Positions 45,018-59,083 of a stretch of DNA of 64,000 bases are shown here, in pieces. A program made the translations under genes and the position numbers. The stretch lies in contig NC_134834.1 in the NCBI RefSeq assembly GCF_004210375.1, forward strand, positions 142,137,009 to 142,201,008, written 5' to 3'. The stretch is from Tachypleus tridentatus. Lineage: Eukaryota; Arthropoda; Merostomata; Xiphosura; Limulidae. The stretch's first letter is position 1, and each line of letters begins with the position of its first letter. The notes under the pieces are model-generated. The model saw nothing but the letters and a program-made list of their open reading frames with translations, had not been told where the DNA came from and did not search any database.

Positions 45018-45288
45018 TCATGGTCAGGTGGTTAGGGCGCTCGACTCGTACTCTGAGGGGCGCGGGTTCGAATTCCTGTCACACCAAACATGCTCGCCCT
45101 TTCAGCCATGGAGGGTTATAATGTGAATGGCAGTCCCACTATTTCTTAGTAAAGAGTCGCCCAAGAATTGGTTTGGAGAGTGATGACTTGCTGCTTTCAC
45201 TCCTATTTTACACTACTAAATTAAGGACGGCTAGTGCAGATAACCCTTGTGCAGTTTTGCGCGAAATTAAAAAAACAAACAAAGAAAC
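45018..45288 (+). mobile_element. SINE family A, near full length
   Basis: CATGGTCAGGTGGTTAGGGC head, B box GGTTCGAATTCC at 45,065, body and TTTTGCGCGAAATT tail with AAACAAACAAAG. Confidence 0.92.
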
Positions 45289-48150
45289 AACTAGCTAACT
45301 TGAAGCACTCATACGTTTTTCACCGATGACAATATCTAATGTTCTCGTAGGAATACTAACGTCCAAAGTTAATTCACAGAATTAAACTTTTTGTAATGTC
45401 CAAAATCTATAAAAGTTCTTGGTCTGTTATCTGTAGTTTTCCGATTAATAAGCGTTTGTCACAATTATAGGTTCAAAAGCTTATAGTATAATGACTATAG
45501 CGACCCAACAATATTATTAAATTGTGTATTAGCGCGTCGATTTATAAATTTTTCAGGTGAGTTTCTCGTAAGTTTAGTTGGTAACAATGTAAATATATAG
45601 AGTTGATCCTTACACTCGAGAATCTTGTAGACGTTTAGAGAATAGACATGATTTGGCAACACCATGGGTTACATGCATTTCTAAATATATATTAAACTGA
45701 AACAAACATAAACATTAAAATAAATGTGTACTAGTTTATCCAATAGAGATTCTACAATTGTCTTTACTTCGGGATGGAAGATCTTCAGAAGTTACGAACA
45801 CAAAAATAAACAATTGGTAACATCTAAAACATATAGAATTTTATTTTATATACTAAAGACATTACCATGTATTAACACATAAAAAGAAGTCAAAATCACC
45901 ATACAAATATCGTCAATAAATACCCATGTCATGCCTTTTGATTATTATTTTGTAATATTCTCACACTTCTGCTAAATAATTAGTAAAAACTGTATAATTA
46001 CTCTACGTTTCACAAACCTGTGTATACTGGTGAATCAACAATGATTAAATATGTCTGAGATGAGTTAAATAAATAATTTAGAACTATGACAAACCATGAT
46101 GGTGTCAAAAAAAAGATCTAAAGATAAAACTATTGGGAAATTTCCAGATAATTAATTTTTTTTAAAATGTCCAGTTCTTAACATTAAAAGTGTCATACAA
46201 AATGTGCTATCTTTTTATTATTGTTCCATATAAGTTTTTACCATACAGAGGGCTTCGATTTGTCGTAACATTTGCAAGCATTAATCATAATTTGGAAGAT
46301 GAATACAGAATTACTAACTGGGTATGACACATTTTATTTTGCAGTTAGCATGTTATAATTTGGTAAGTGAATCTAATATTACTTTAACAACATACATGGC
46401 ATGAGAAAAACGATATGGTATGACTTAGAATACAAAATATGCAAAACGAATTTACAGAAAAAGTGTAGTATATGAAGACGTTACAGCGCGAAACGTTTTC
46501 AGCCTCTTCCCTAAAAGAATATGATATCTCAGAATTTTGAAATTTTCTTTCCGTTGATCTTCTGTGACTTCCCATTAGTTTGCCACAATATAAGTGGTGG
46601 ATATTGTCAATGTCGTTGAAATAAAAGAAATATACTTCTGTACTAATATGATATCTGTTATGGACCCACCATTACCAGAATGTATTCACGCTTCTTGCAA
46701 CAGAACAAAAGCAACACCTGCTTGATGAACTCATCAGGAATGAAAATATACTGGAAACAACACCACTTCAGATTGTGTTAACTTACATCACAATACAATT
46801 AATTATACTTTGTATCCCCACTTTTTCTAGTTTATCCAATTTTATGAAAGGTACCAGCTTGGGGTGACATCACGTTCAGGAAGAATGTATCTTCACACTC
46901 ATCCATTTGTGCCATTGAAAAAGGAGTTCGAAAACACTGGTCCTATGTGCCTTGTGAAAGGACTTGAGTAATTAATTTATAAAGTATACAAAAGCGCTAT
47001 TGATTGGTGCTGTATTGTGGTGGAAAGAGTTAATCTGAGATGTGTTTATGGAAACTTTGAATGTTAAAGTAATAAGTTATATGAGGATATAAGAGGCTGT
47101 ACAAGAAGGCCTAAAGACTCGGAATTGTTTTCTTCATAGTGTAGAACTAATGAATTGAGGAGAAGCCAATATTAACCTCATGCACTGATGCAGAAGAAGA
47201 GAAGCAATTATTCGTTCAGTCATGAATGGCTCAACATCCAGTACAAGATTCATTCGGCAGAAACGTTATTTACATGTCCAGGATATCAGAGGATGTCAGG
47301 AAAGAGTTAGGACTAAGAAGAGAACGTATTCTAAACATTTATTAACCATATCTCTTGAAATTCCTTTTCTGTAAATAAGTAACAACAATCAAAATGGTAA
47401 GTTACTTTTTGTATTAGTTGCACTATACAATGAAAGAGAAACAACAATATTATAATTTAATCTTCCACAAAATGTTTACAACCTTTAACAATGTCGTATG
47501 CCAGAATATCATAGGTTTCTTCTTTTTGTATTCGTGTTAGTTGTTTAAAATCCATTCTCAGTTATGAACATGAAACGGAATGACCAAAATCATTAAATCT
47601 ATCTTCTTTCAATATGTCTTTTTTTTGTGTCATCTTCCAAAATGGCATAAGGAAACCGATAGGGTATGATTTAAAATACGAAATAAGTGAAGAAAAGTTG
47701 TGCAGTTTCTTCAAATTACAAAATTTGCATATCTTGAGAATATTCCAGACAATTGAGACTGCCTGCAGAGACGTTGCTGATCAAGTTCGTGTATTCTCCA
47801 GATGAATAAATAAAGCTTGAAGATCAGGTTCGACTAATCAGAAAGAAGAACAACTAGTCTCCAGTAGCAGCAGACAAACAATATGAATATTAAGTTTCTT
47901 CAAACGTACAGCAAAAAGCATAGGAAACAAGACATACAAACCAAGGTGAGCTCAGATGAGGTAAGGTAAATAGAAGCTAGATTTATTTTTGTTTTCAGTT
48001 ACTTCATTTTATTCTGGGTTGTGTTTATGGGAATATTTTCTTACGTTTTTAAACACTGCTGTACAACATTGTAATAGTATATCCTGTATTAAAGTCCATA
48101 TTTTTAGCTTGTTTATTCCGTTGCTAAGTGTAAAACAACACAATACGCTA
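45289..48150. other. Non-coding stretch, nothing recognised
   Basis: No SINE or LRR exon. A short similarity exists between about 46,396-46,440 and 47,645-47,690 (CGATATGGTATGA / CGATAGGGTATGA, then AATAC(A/G)AAATA), perhaps an old dispersed or duplicated piece. The 63-residue frame at 47,614-47,805 covers the second piece and is not supported as a gene. Confidence 0.4.
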
Positions 48151-48402
48151 TTTGTTTTGTTTTGGAATTTCGCACAAAGCTACTCGAGGGCTATCTATGC
48201 TAGCCGTCCCTAATTTAGCAGTGTAAGACTAGTCATTACCACCCACCGCCAACTCTTGGGCTACTCTTTTACCAACGAATAGTGGGATTGACCGAAACAT
48301 TATAACGCCCCCACTGCTGGGAGGGCGAGCATGTTTGACGAGACGCGGGCGCGAACCCCGGATTACGAGTCGTACGCCTTACGCGCTAGGCCATGCCAGG
48401 CC
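48151..48402 (-). mobile_element. SINE family A, near full length
   Basis: Minus orientation with tail, body and head. Short deletions remove the GGAAGGCAGC segment and part of the anticodon-like region. Last strong family A copy in the window. Confidence 0.92.
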
Positions 48403-49100
48403 CCGCTATTTGTGTATCGAAACCTGACTTTTTTTTTGTTTTCGTCTAATCACCCAATCATTAGAGCTGTTTTACACCTATTTAAGAGAAACGAAAATTA
48501 ATTTTTATTCCTGTTATTTAATTCAGCTATAATTAAAAAAAAAACCAGATCACATGTTTCAAGTGTGTATTAAGTTTTAAAAGTTGTTTTGATATCGTTT
48601 TAAGTTATATTTTTATAGTATTGTACTTTGTTACCTGGAGGACGTAGAAAACATAGAAAGTTCAATGGATGAGATATCACGTTTTTTCTAGTATACTCGA
48701 ACGTAAATTATAAATGTTAAAATATTAAAAAGTTATAACACGTAATATACACTTAATTGTTAAAAGAAAATGTTTTTGTAACATTATTTTTTATATACAA
48801 ATAAATTTTTTTAACTCTTGCCCTATATCTACTGAAGATATATTCTGAAGAAACTAAAATCATCTATGGTGAAACATTTTGTAAACAAAACAATAAAAAT
48901 AGGAAGTCGTTACTTGGAAAAAAAGAAATGTAATTGTTGAATATAAGATCATTTGTAAGATAACCAGTAACCCATCGATCATAATTTTTTGGTTTAGTTA
49001 ATTATACATTTCTTTTGTTTCATCGTCTGTGTCTTATTGTCCATTTTGGATGTTGTATTTTGTTGACTTTCAAAACATGGTACAATAACTTCTACAAATT
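48403..49100. other. Non-coding stretch, nothing recognised
   Basis: AT-rich with poly-A and poly-T runs. Confidence 0.4.
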
Positions 49101-49760
49101 TTATTTTAGTATTTGTTCAGAAATTTTCTGAATGTTCAACAGAGAGGTGGGAACAGTAACCCAAAAAAGGAAAAAATTACATTCTATAAGGCATTTAAAA
49201 CCAAGAGCTCTGACACTGTCATTGGGACAATGGTGCTGAGGATCAGAAAACAGAAGAAAAACAATAGGGAAAGAGGAATAGGAGGAAGAGATGACAGACA
49301 AAGGGTAGAAACCAAAGTGATGCAAAGGTTAGTTATGAAGTGAGTAGAAAAGATAAAAAAGCAATTCAACAGGAACCAAGTCAACTAGGTTCAAAGGTTA
49401 GAGGTAGCTACCAGTAGAATAGACAAAGGATAACCCCCTGGGAGGAATGTATGGTCAGAAGAGGCAGCGAGAGTGAGAAAAGGAAATGATGAAATAACAA
49501 GTGTACATGGGTCAAGGAAGAGTAAAGATGATAGAGTAAAGACATGATAAAATGATGGCAAGAAACTTCCACCCAAGACTCCAAAGAAAGAAGAGCATCT
49601 TGAAGACCTCACGGCAAAGTGGAGCAAGACTGAAGTCATGTATGGAAGACTGGGGAATGTAAATGACAGAGAAAAGCGTGTCACACACAAATAAATCTCA
49701 CTTGCACAGAAACCATGAAAAGAAACGATTATAAATTTCATGAAAGTCATAAGATATTAT
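49101..49760. other. Purine-rich block, unclassified
   Basis: The plus strand is strongly purine-biased and less AT-rich than its surroundings. Frames exist on both strands (49,113-49,343 plus; 49,391-49,750 minus) but neither has a domain or clear splice signals. A similar-feeling block lies at about 53,750-54,650. It could be an old repeat. Confidence 0.35.
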
Positions 49761-52700
49761 CAAAAATATAGTAACTCTATAATAAAGATTAATATATCAA
49801 TCACAAAGATTGCACAAATTCTTTCAAAATTAAAAAAAAATGAATGTGCCTAAATTTAGAATAAAGATAATTTCAAGTGCAAGTTCATGTGAGGACCCAT
49901 GAGCATGGAGGATGCATCACCTTCCTATTGGTAGAGAGATATTACTACACGATGACTACATTATGTACTTGTGCAATTCATGTCAAAACATGTGATTTAG
50001 GTGAGAAATAGTTCAAGGTTAGTGGCATGAGCAAAAGCTCAAGACTAGACACACAAGAATTACTACTGTATGTAGAGTTAAGTGGATTGTTTAAAAATGA
50101 TTATATTATCACTCAAAAAATATTAAAACAAGTTTTTATCATATTTACTCTCAGTAAACATTCAGAGCAACAAGACAGCAACAATAATTCTTACAGCTCT
50201 AATAGTTGGTTGTTGAGAAATGTAAAGCATTTTAAACATATCCTTCATGATAGAAAAACACAGGTTCAAAAAGTATTGATAGAAGTGAAATGGTAAATCC
50301 TATAACCCAAGTGGGTTGGTAAAAGTTTTGAGCAACTGAGAGATCATTTTCAGTGTTAATAGAATATTTATGGTTGTTGAAATGTTCTCTAAAGGTTTTT
50401 CATGTCCTAATTATTGATGACTGCATTTTTTTTACACTGTGTCATAAAAATGGTGTTTTTTCTTCACAAGTGATTTCTTCATATAAAGTTTCTTTGTTTA
50501 TGCATTCAGAAAATGAGTTAGTGGTTTATATGAACTTGCAGGTTTGACAAAAGGCTTTATTTCATGGACAGCAATCATTTTTGAGTAGGATGTTATTCAC
50601 TTTTCTGTGAACAAGGATACCTTTTAGAGTTCTATTTTTCTGGAAGGAGGTAACAAGAACCTCATGAAATATCTGTTTAGGACAATGAACAAGTTGTAGA
50701 AGATAAAAATGTTTCTTCAAAATCCATGAAATGTTTGAGTTTAAACTGATAGATAATCATAAGAGAAATTATATCTGAAAGTTTAGTATTACTCGGAATT
50801 GCTCATCTAATTACTGTTAAAACTTTCATAATTAACATAGATCCTGGAATCAGTGATCTACATTCATTGCTTTCATCAGAAAAATAACTTTATTCATTAA
50901 TTAGTTTTATGAAGGCCAAATTTACTGAAACTTACTATTTTTTAAGATAATTTTTCATACCTGTTTTTATAAACTGATTAGTATATTTTTTGCAGTCAGT
51001 CACCAGGTGTCATTTATTTTACTTAAACACCAAAGCATAATTTTATATATACACATATTTAGGCATTTCTAAACTAAAATATCCATAACACCTTTTTGCA
51101 TACACTTTTGCCACTGGCTACATTGTACCAGAAATAAAATGCTTACAATAGTTCATAGAAAAATAAATGTCTCTTGGAAAACCAAACATACATATCACTC
51201 TCTGATTATACCACCACACCCATTTTGTCCCTGAGGAAGAAAGATCAACCTTTCAAAGGTGCTTGGGGTTACAAGGTTTCTATTTCAAAATTAATGCCAT
51301 AATAGTTAGTAGTCTTTTACAATAAGATACTTTTGTGGTAAGACAATCTTGAAGATAATACTTCTTGAATACAGTCAGGTTATTAAACTAAACATTTATT
51401 AAATTTATGATACAACAAAATGTATTGTTACCAACTGGAGTATAAAAAAGTTTAATAAGTCTGTTTTTCATATTTATACATTATGAATGTCAGTATCAGT
51501 GTCTTTTTAAGCAGATGAATGTGTTTCATGGTAACCACAAGTTTCACCACATGTTAAGTGTAACATCACTGATATGTTTTGAGAGAACAAATCAAATGCA
51601 TCACCTTTTAGAGTTACAAATTTATATATGATCTATATATGTCTGACTATCAAGTTTACTTAAGGAGTTGTTAAAGTTTTTAAATGGTGAAATTATATTT
51701 TCTGTATGTTTAATGCTTAAAAACAACATTACATGGAAGTCTTGTATAACTCAGGTACTTTCCATCCAAGTGGCACAGTAAACAAGTTAGAAAATCTTGA
51801 TTTTCTGTAGAGTAACATGTATTTGAACTTACTATATTAGTGGGGAGTTTCTTTTTAAAAATGCTTAAAAAGTTTACAATTTTTGTATATTAGTTCTGTT
51901 CAAGAACAAATCAGGATTGAAACATCCACAGTTTGTATTTATTACCACCAGTTAAGAGTACTTGTCAAAGAAGCAAAAATTATACAAAGGGCAACATTAA
52001 ATAATGTTCCTCTTCCCTTTTTTGTTACTAAATCCCTAATAATCTCATTAGATAATTGTGTGCCCTACTTGTGAAAAATAATAACTGATTCCTTGAACTG
52101 ATCAATTACACTCAACCTATTAGTACCACACCTTTTACAACCCATACAAGAAAAAAAAAGCATATGCTTACTCCTTATTTTTTTTTCAACCACAACATTA
52201 TTCTAACAAAGTATCACTTTTAATTTTTCTTTCACTCTGCGTTTCTTTTTTTTTCACTAATTTTTAAATTACCCTTAATTTCACATGACAGCCTTCATCT
52301 TTTTAACAGTTGCCATTTTTAGTTAAACAATTTATTTATCTTCATTATTTGAACAAAATAAACATACTAGAACATTACTTAATAAATATTTGCAACATCA
52401 CAATATCTTGCAATTTTCTACCATATTCATTAAATAGTAAACCTGTACAATTTGATGACAGTTTTTTATTTGGTGAACATATTAAAAAATATGTTTACAA
52501 ACACTGCAACTTAATAAAATCATAATGTGTTTATTAAAAAGTAAAAATAGTAATTATAAACACAGCATCAACAAAATAACTTTATTATGTTTTAAGCAAT
52601 TTCAAGTTATGCAACCTCTTTGCTTCATACAACATACATTTCAGTGTATAGGTATATTATTAAACCTGATGATGACAAAACCTTTTCCAAACACTATACA

Positions 52701-53749
52701 TTCATTATCATGTTAAACTTTCAATAAGATTTGTTATCAGTTCAACCCATCTTTAAACTGTATAAGCTTACTTACATTATGTAAAGTTATCATATATTTT
52801 CTCTTTGAAGAAAATTTCTATAGCATTAAAATATATATAATTTTATACACAAATACATTCAGAATTCACAACAAAGGGAACAGAAAAGAAACTTTACAAA
52901 GCTATAAAAAACAACCTATATTTTAACTTTATCAACACATGATAGTCTAACTATGTGTTATATCCAAGCATATTTAAACTTTCTCAACAACTGTTCTCAT
53001 AGCAAGAATAGTTTCTCTTTCTTTCTTTTATGAAGAGGGGGTCTAATTAGACTTCTAGTAGTTTAATTAATAAGTGTACATCACATTCAATGTTTTTTTT
53101 ATTTATAAAACCTATGTGTTTCAAGTAATTAGTGGTAAAATTAATTAGAAAGTCTATTATTATAGGTTGTAATGAACAATTTAAAATCTATATCTTTATT
53201 TCTACTAATGTGATCAGTTAGAAAATAAAAACAGTTGGACAAACATTTGAAAACTTTAATTGAAATAAATTATTATATTTTGAAAGAAAAGCCATGTCTA
53301 CACCTATATTCACATTTTAGTGTTTGCAAACATCAGTCTGTTTTCAATTTTTTTTATTTCTTTCATTTTTACTTATTTTGGATATCAACAGTACTAAAAC
53401 ATTTGTCAAGAGCATTATAACTTTCAAACAATTAAAAACAGATTTTAAAGTAGACATATGTTACAAGAGCTACAGGTGTCATAAATATAACAGCTACAAA
53501 TGATGTAAGAAATAATAACCATAAATAATTATTTCAAAATTTTGGTTGAAATAAAGTTTTTTTATTACCATTTAGAGAAAAAAGGTAATTTTTTTTCTAA
53601 CTTCATTACCAAAATATCTGGTGCAAATATTAATCAAGATGCTTGATTAATAATGAGTGATGTATTCATCAACGTAAATTACATTTAGTAAAACTTTGAA
53701 TCTCTCATATTTTGTTGTCTCCAAATCCACAAAAATCTTAGTGTTGTCT
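49761..53749. other. Non-coding stretch, SINE-free
   Basis: No exon, RNA gene or strong repeat recognised. A possible decayed CTGAGGA hairpin lies near 51,231-51,270. Confidence 0.4.
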
Positions 53750-54650
53750 TTCCACAGTCCAGGAAAGAGCTAAAAAATATTCAGATGTTGTGGGAAAACT
53801 GAGGGAAAAGGAATTCAGGATATGGAGAAAATGCCCAAGACAACAATCTTCATTGTCCACAACCTGGGTGACACCCCACTTCACAGGACAAAACTGTACA
53901 CACAGAATGAATGGATAACCAACAGCTGGTTAAGTGAGACAGTGCTATAACAGGCAATCAACCTCCAGTCTTCATGGGACTAACAAAAGGCAGGTGTAAC
54001 TCCAAAGTGGGGTCATGGAATTATGTATGATGGAGAGTAGAATGGCAGAGGAAAACAAAGTTGCTTAGTAGTGTGTAGTAAAGGAGTCCACAGGTGTACA
54101 AAGCAGGAGAGCTGAGCTCCAACCAGAGCTGAAGAGAAGCTACAGAAACAAATCAGCTCCAACACTCACAATGTCCAACCTTCATAGAGCAGCAATATTA
54201 AATAGTAACAAGAAGATTTAAAACAGAAGAGAGGCAAACCCCATAAGTATGCACAGAATGAGAAGTCTGGTGAAGTTCCCCAGTCCAAAAAGACAAATAA
54301 GCAAAGTTAGCAGAGATAACTTGATGAGCTGCATCAGTTCACAATTCCAAAATATAAAAAAACACTCCAAATAAAAATAATCATAATGAAAGGGTGTAGC
54401 ACAGATTCTCCTACAAAAAAAATTGAAGAAAGCAAGTGTGAGAAAGGAAGGCATCCTGATGAAGTACTTACTCATACCAAAGAAACAAAGTTAACTGGGA
54501 CACAGTGGAAGAAAAATCTCACAGACAAGGTGGAAAATGGATATGTATGAGTTTACCCACTAAAGCTGAGGGGTTGAGATGTAAATCTTTTAAAATGAGT
54601 TGAATAAGCATGAGCTAAGTAGATAGAGAGAGAAAAGAAGGAAAAAAAGA
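53750..54650. other. GC-richer purine-biased block, unclassified
   Basis: Stands out from the flanking AT-rich DNA. No convincing frame. The 85-residue minus-strand frame 54,218-54,475 is hydrophobic and unsupported. Possibly an old repeat. Confidence 0.3.
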
Positions 54651-55344
54651 GATTCTTTATATTGTACATAAGGTGTCATCTAACAGAATGATGAAACTAA
54701 AAAGCACATGAAATCTATACTCTAGACAAAAACAATGTGAAGTAGTCCTGGTACAACATTTGTTAGAGACATTGTAACATGTCCCAAAGTTACAAATTTG
54801 ATTAAAAGTAAAATTAAGATTGAAGGTTTAATTCAAATCAACATTCTAACTGAAATACTTAAAATTGGATATCATTCTGATTTCTAATCCAGAAACATAA
54901 GGAAAGAGTTCACTATGAATTAGTAAGAAAAGTTCAACATAATTAGTTCAAAAATCTGTCAGTTCCAATTAAAACATGAACTGAACGAAGCAGTACTGGG
55001 GATAGACAAGTCTTTATTACAATACTAGTGGTCATGAGGATTACTACGCACAAAGCATATATTGTCTAATAATGACTATATCATAAGCTATTACAGTACA
55101 CATTCTCATATCTAGAAGTAGAAGCTTTATTTAAGAGGTCGTGTGATGTCTAAAAATTTTTATGGCAGTGGTACGACATAATAGCTGCACAGAGGTGAGT
55201 ACACTTTTATGATTTAGGAACAATGAAACATGACTGAGAAAAGAAAGATTTAAGTACAAGTTGTGCAATTGATAAACAAAACCCATGGAGGGTTGAAAGG
55301 AAAATATTTGTTGGTATAATTGAATTTCATGCATAAGTATTCAA

Positions 55345-55457
55345 GAGTCCCTAATTTTGAAGTGACAGACTATATGGAAGGCAGCTAGTCAACATCATCC
55401 AATTCCAACTTTTGAGCTACTGCTGTTAGATTGAATAGTGACATTTGACAGTTTCTC
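55345..55457 (-). mobile_element. SINE family A fragment, strongly diverged
   Basis: TCCCTAATTTTGAAGTGA, GGAAGGCAGCTAGTCAACAT and TTGAATAGTGACATTTGAC keep family order, with no head. Confidence 0.6.
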
Positions 55458-58400
55458 TTACAATTTATCCATGGCCCAATGTGCAAAAAAAGAAACAATG
55501 CAGAGTATTAGAGAGGTTAAAACTTAGCAGGTGCATACTTTGTACCATTGAAAGGTAATGATAATCAGTTGATTTCTAGTGCACCTTATGTCCCATTTCA
55601 TATTCTTGTGTATAAACAGTATGAAAAATAGGGTTTCTGTTTATCACTTTATTTTACAGTGTTTATTGTGCATGAATTACAAAATGTTAGTTATTTTACA
55701 GCACAGAATTTTATTGGCAAACTTGAATGAACACCATATGGTTAAACACCTTTTACTAGGTGCAATAAAATAAATGCACCCAATGAAAGTAAATTAACTC
55801 CAATGTGAAAGTTCAGCATTTAATTATCAAAACATTTCCATTTAAAAAAACAAACCATCATACACTGAAACCACTGCATCCGTTTTGACTCATTCGAGTC
55901 TCAGGGTGAAAAACAATACTCTTCAGAACAAAATTCTTAAAATTTTTCTGACAAGAAATATAAATTAATGAAATTCCCATAATCATCTGCTATAAGAATA
56001 CATATAGTACTTATATCCTCCAAAATAAAGCTGCCTTCTACACTGAAAATGTATTGCTAATAATTATGAACACTAATGTATAACCTACACAAATGACTAG
56101 AAACTGATGACAAAGTGGCCCCAATGTAATACACCATTAATACATGGAAGACCCAAAACTCATGCAACAAGAGATGACATTTGAAGATGTGGGGAAAAAC
56201 TGAGACTAAAAAAGGTAAATGTCATTGAACTACTTTGAGCTAGCTGAAAAAAACTGTAGAATACTGATATAAAACACTACAAATCTGTGATATCCTACCA
56301 CCTCAAAAAAAAAAAAAAATTACTTTTAAAAAAGTTACTACTATATAAACACTTGTACATTATTACATTTTTAGTTAATTTATTTTAGTACAAGGTATCA
56401 TTTCCCACACAGATTTTAAACCTACTTATAGATAAATTAGAAAGTCAGAAAAATTATTATAATTTTTGGACATCCTGTTTCACTGTTTAAATTATTGTTT
56501 GTATTTTAAAATATATTAGAAATTTAGATAAATCATTCTTAACCTGTATAATGTCAAAAGCAGTCTTAGCAAAGTACTCTATAGGCCTATAAGCAATGGT
56601 ATGTGGTAATGTTTTTAAAGTATATTTTTAACAAGGTAATTAAAGTGCAAAAATTAAACTCTTAGTAGGTTTTGAAAGAAAACTTAAATAAAAAATAATA
56701 ATTTTTCCACAATACTCCTTAAACTTTTTTTATTCCAAACTTTACACACTACCATTGAGTGATTTATTGCTTATTGTAGTCATGATTCAGAGATATAAAA
56801 CAAAATTAAATGATAGCAATTGTGAAAAGCTAAAGTTTCTAAATCTCTTAAGATAAACAACTGCAATTATTACTTCATACTCCAATCACACAAATAAAAC
56901 AAAAGGTTTAATTCTTAACATTAATATAATTTTTCTTTCAAACTAGTAAGTGAGTCAGACTGACTAAATAAATTTACAGACAGATCTACAGTAAAAACTG
57001 ACTCAATAAAATCATAAACAGATCTATAATAAAAATATTTAATTAAAAAAATTTTTTTTACAACCTACTTGTAACATTTACTAAAAGCTTAGTGTCTTGG
57101 GAGAAAGAAACGTAATGAATTTGGAATTCTAGTAAACTTTAATTCTCTAATACAGGGTTGGTCCAATGGATTTATCCTGTACACAAAAGGATAAAGAGCT
57201 CATTAAAAACTAGAAAAAACAATTTTATTCTTTTCAGTGAATAATTAAATCTCAAGTGAGTTCTTAAAAAGTTTCAATTATTCACTAACAAATGAAATTT
57301 ATAATCTTACTGCTTTTTAGTACTTTTTCAATATCAAAATCTACTACTTGCACTTTAGCTCGTTGATGCACGCATGCACAGTACTAAGGCAAGAAATTCA
57401 AAGATGATCGCGTATCTTGATTGTCACACTACTAGGAAAATTTTTGTGACACCATAGGGTAAATCCACTCATTGCACTAAATGGCTGTAAATGTCAAGTT
57501 GGATAAATCCAATTATAGCATGTAGTGTTAAAAGACGTATAAATGTCATTATGTCTGATTATGTTTTTACTGATGTTTCATTCTGATATCTTTAAACGTT
57601 TAGAAAAACAATTCCACTTACATACAGAAGTTTAGAGAGATTTATCAAAATTCTTAAATCTTTTTCAAGTTCACTTTACCCTAACATTGTCAAACATTAA
57701 AAAACATGTCATAATCACCAGTAAATATAAAACGTACAAAACTCAAGAATTATTTAAATTACCACTTCATAATTATTTCTTATCTCTTAAACATAACTAG
57801 AAATTTTTAAACTGCACAGTTACCTTTCCTAAAAAGTAAAGCCCAAAGATAAGTTCCTTTACAAATTTTACTTTGTTGTTTGCATTTCAAAAATAAAACC
57901 ACAAACAAACTAAACAATTTTCTTCAGTGTAGCTAGAAAATTCAGTATATTTTCTTTTCTAAACAAGTTTTATGGTAAAAGTCCAAGTCTGTGGTTTCTT
58001 TTCACCAAAATAATAAACAAATCTTTAAGAAATTACATCTTATAATAAATACTATGTGTGGTTTATTTGTCGTTAAAACATAACTATAGAGTGGGGAATT
58101 GTGCTACGGCCACTGCAAATACTGAAACTCAGTTTATGATGTTATAAGCCCTCAAACCTAACCATGGAGTCTCTGTAATGTGACATGTGTAAAACTTTTT
58201 TTATTAAAAATTCTCCTTTTTTTCTTCTAATCAAAATTTTTGCTGTAAACACAATTTACACTTTATTCATATGATTATCTTGAATACATCATGGACAACT
58301 AAATCCAACATGACCATCTTCACTGATAAAGCAAAAACCAAAAGTTCAAACAGACCAAACCAAAAATTGATTTCCAAATTTAGTTTCTTTTTCTTAACAA

Positions 58401-59013
58401 AAAACAAAAAGTATTCCAAACACTTTAAAATAAATTTCAATACTCACAAACTATGTCTATACATAACTGCATAACTTTACATTTTTTCTCAAAATAATAA
58501 ACAACAAAAAGAACCTGGTCTAATATTATACAACAATGCTAGACATAAACTAGCCAAACAATGTGAAATTGAAAATATTTTGGAGTATAACATAATGGCT
58601 ACTCAGTTTTGATTGAAATTTGTGTATATTTTTTTTCAAAAGAAATAATATAATGAGGAAAATGAAATATTCAGATTTCTTTATTTATAATTCAATTATT
58701 AAAATTATAATACTTGCAAAAACTTATAATGTTTGCTTACTTGAAAGTAACAAAAATTATACACAAAATGTCATGCTAGTTTAGACTGTAAAGTCTATCC
58801 ATGAAAATATTCAGTTAGGATGTACCATTCAACAGGTTAGTATTCAATATATGAAAATAAAAATTACAGTTAGTTATTTTTTTCTAAAAGTTTAACAGCA
58901 ATAAAGATCTTTTACATTTTAGCAATAACAGTAAGTTAAAATAAGCCAAAAATTGTTCTTATTAACTGTATAATCCCTCTAAGTAACACACCATAGGCTA
59001 ACCCTACAACAAA

Positions 59014-59083
59014 TTAACCCTTAAACAGCAGGAATGTTGTTGGTAGCAGCAGCAGTTGATGATAGCTGCCATTTAAGGGTTAA
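59014..59083. mobile_element. Tiny TTAA-flanked inverted-repeat element, piggyBac-MITE-like
   Basis: TTAACCCTTAAA at 59,014-59,025 mirrors TTTAAGGGTTAA at 59,072-59,083. TTAA duplicates with CCC...GGG ends are typical of piggyBac-type elements. The unit is only about 62 bp between the TTAA sites, so chance cannot be excluded. Confidence 0.35.

Noticed and set aside
47614-47805. Short gene followed by AATAAA
   Set aside because: The AATAAA is unremarkable in this DNA, and the region looks like an old duplicated piece related to about 46.4 kb.
49391-49750. 119-residue minus-strand serine/phenylalanine-rich protein
   Set aside because: It is the complement of a purine-rich block. Composition alone gives this frame.
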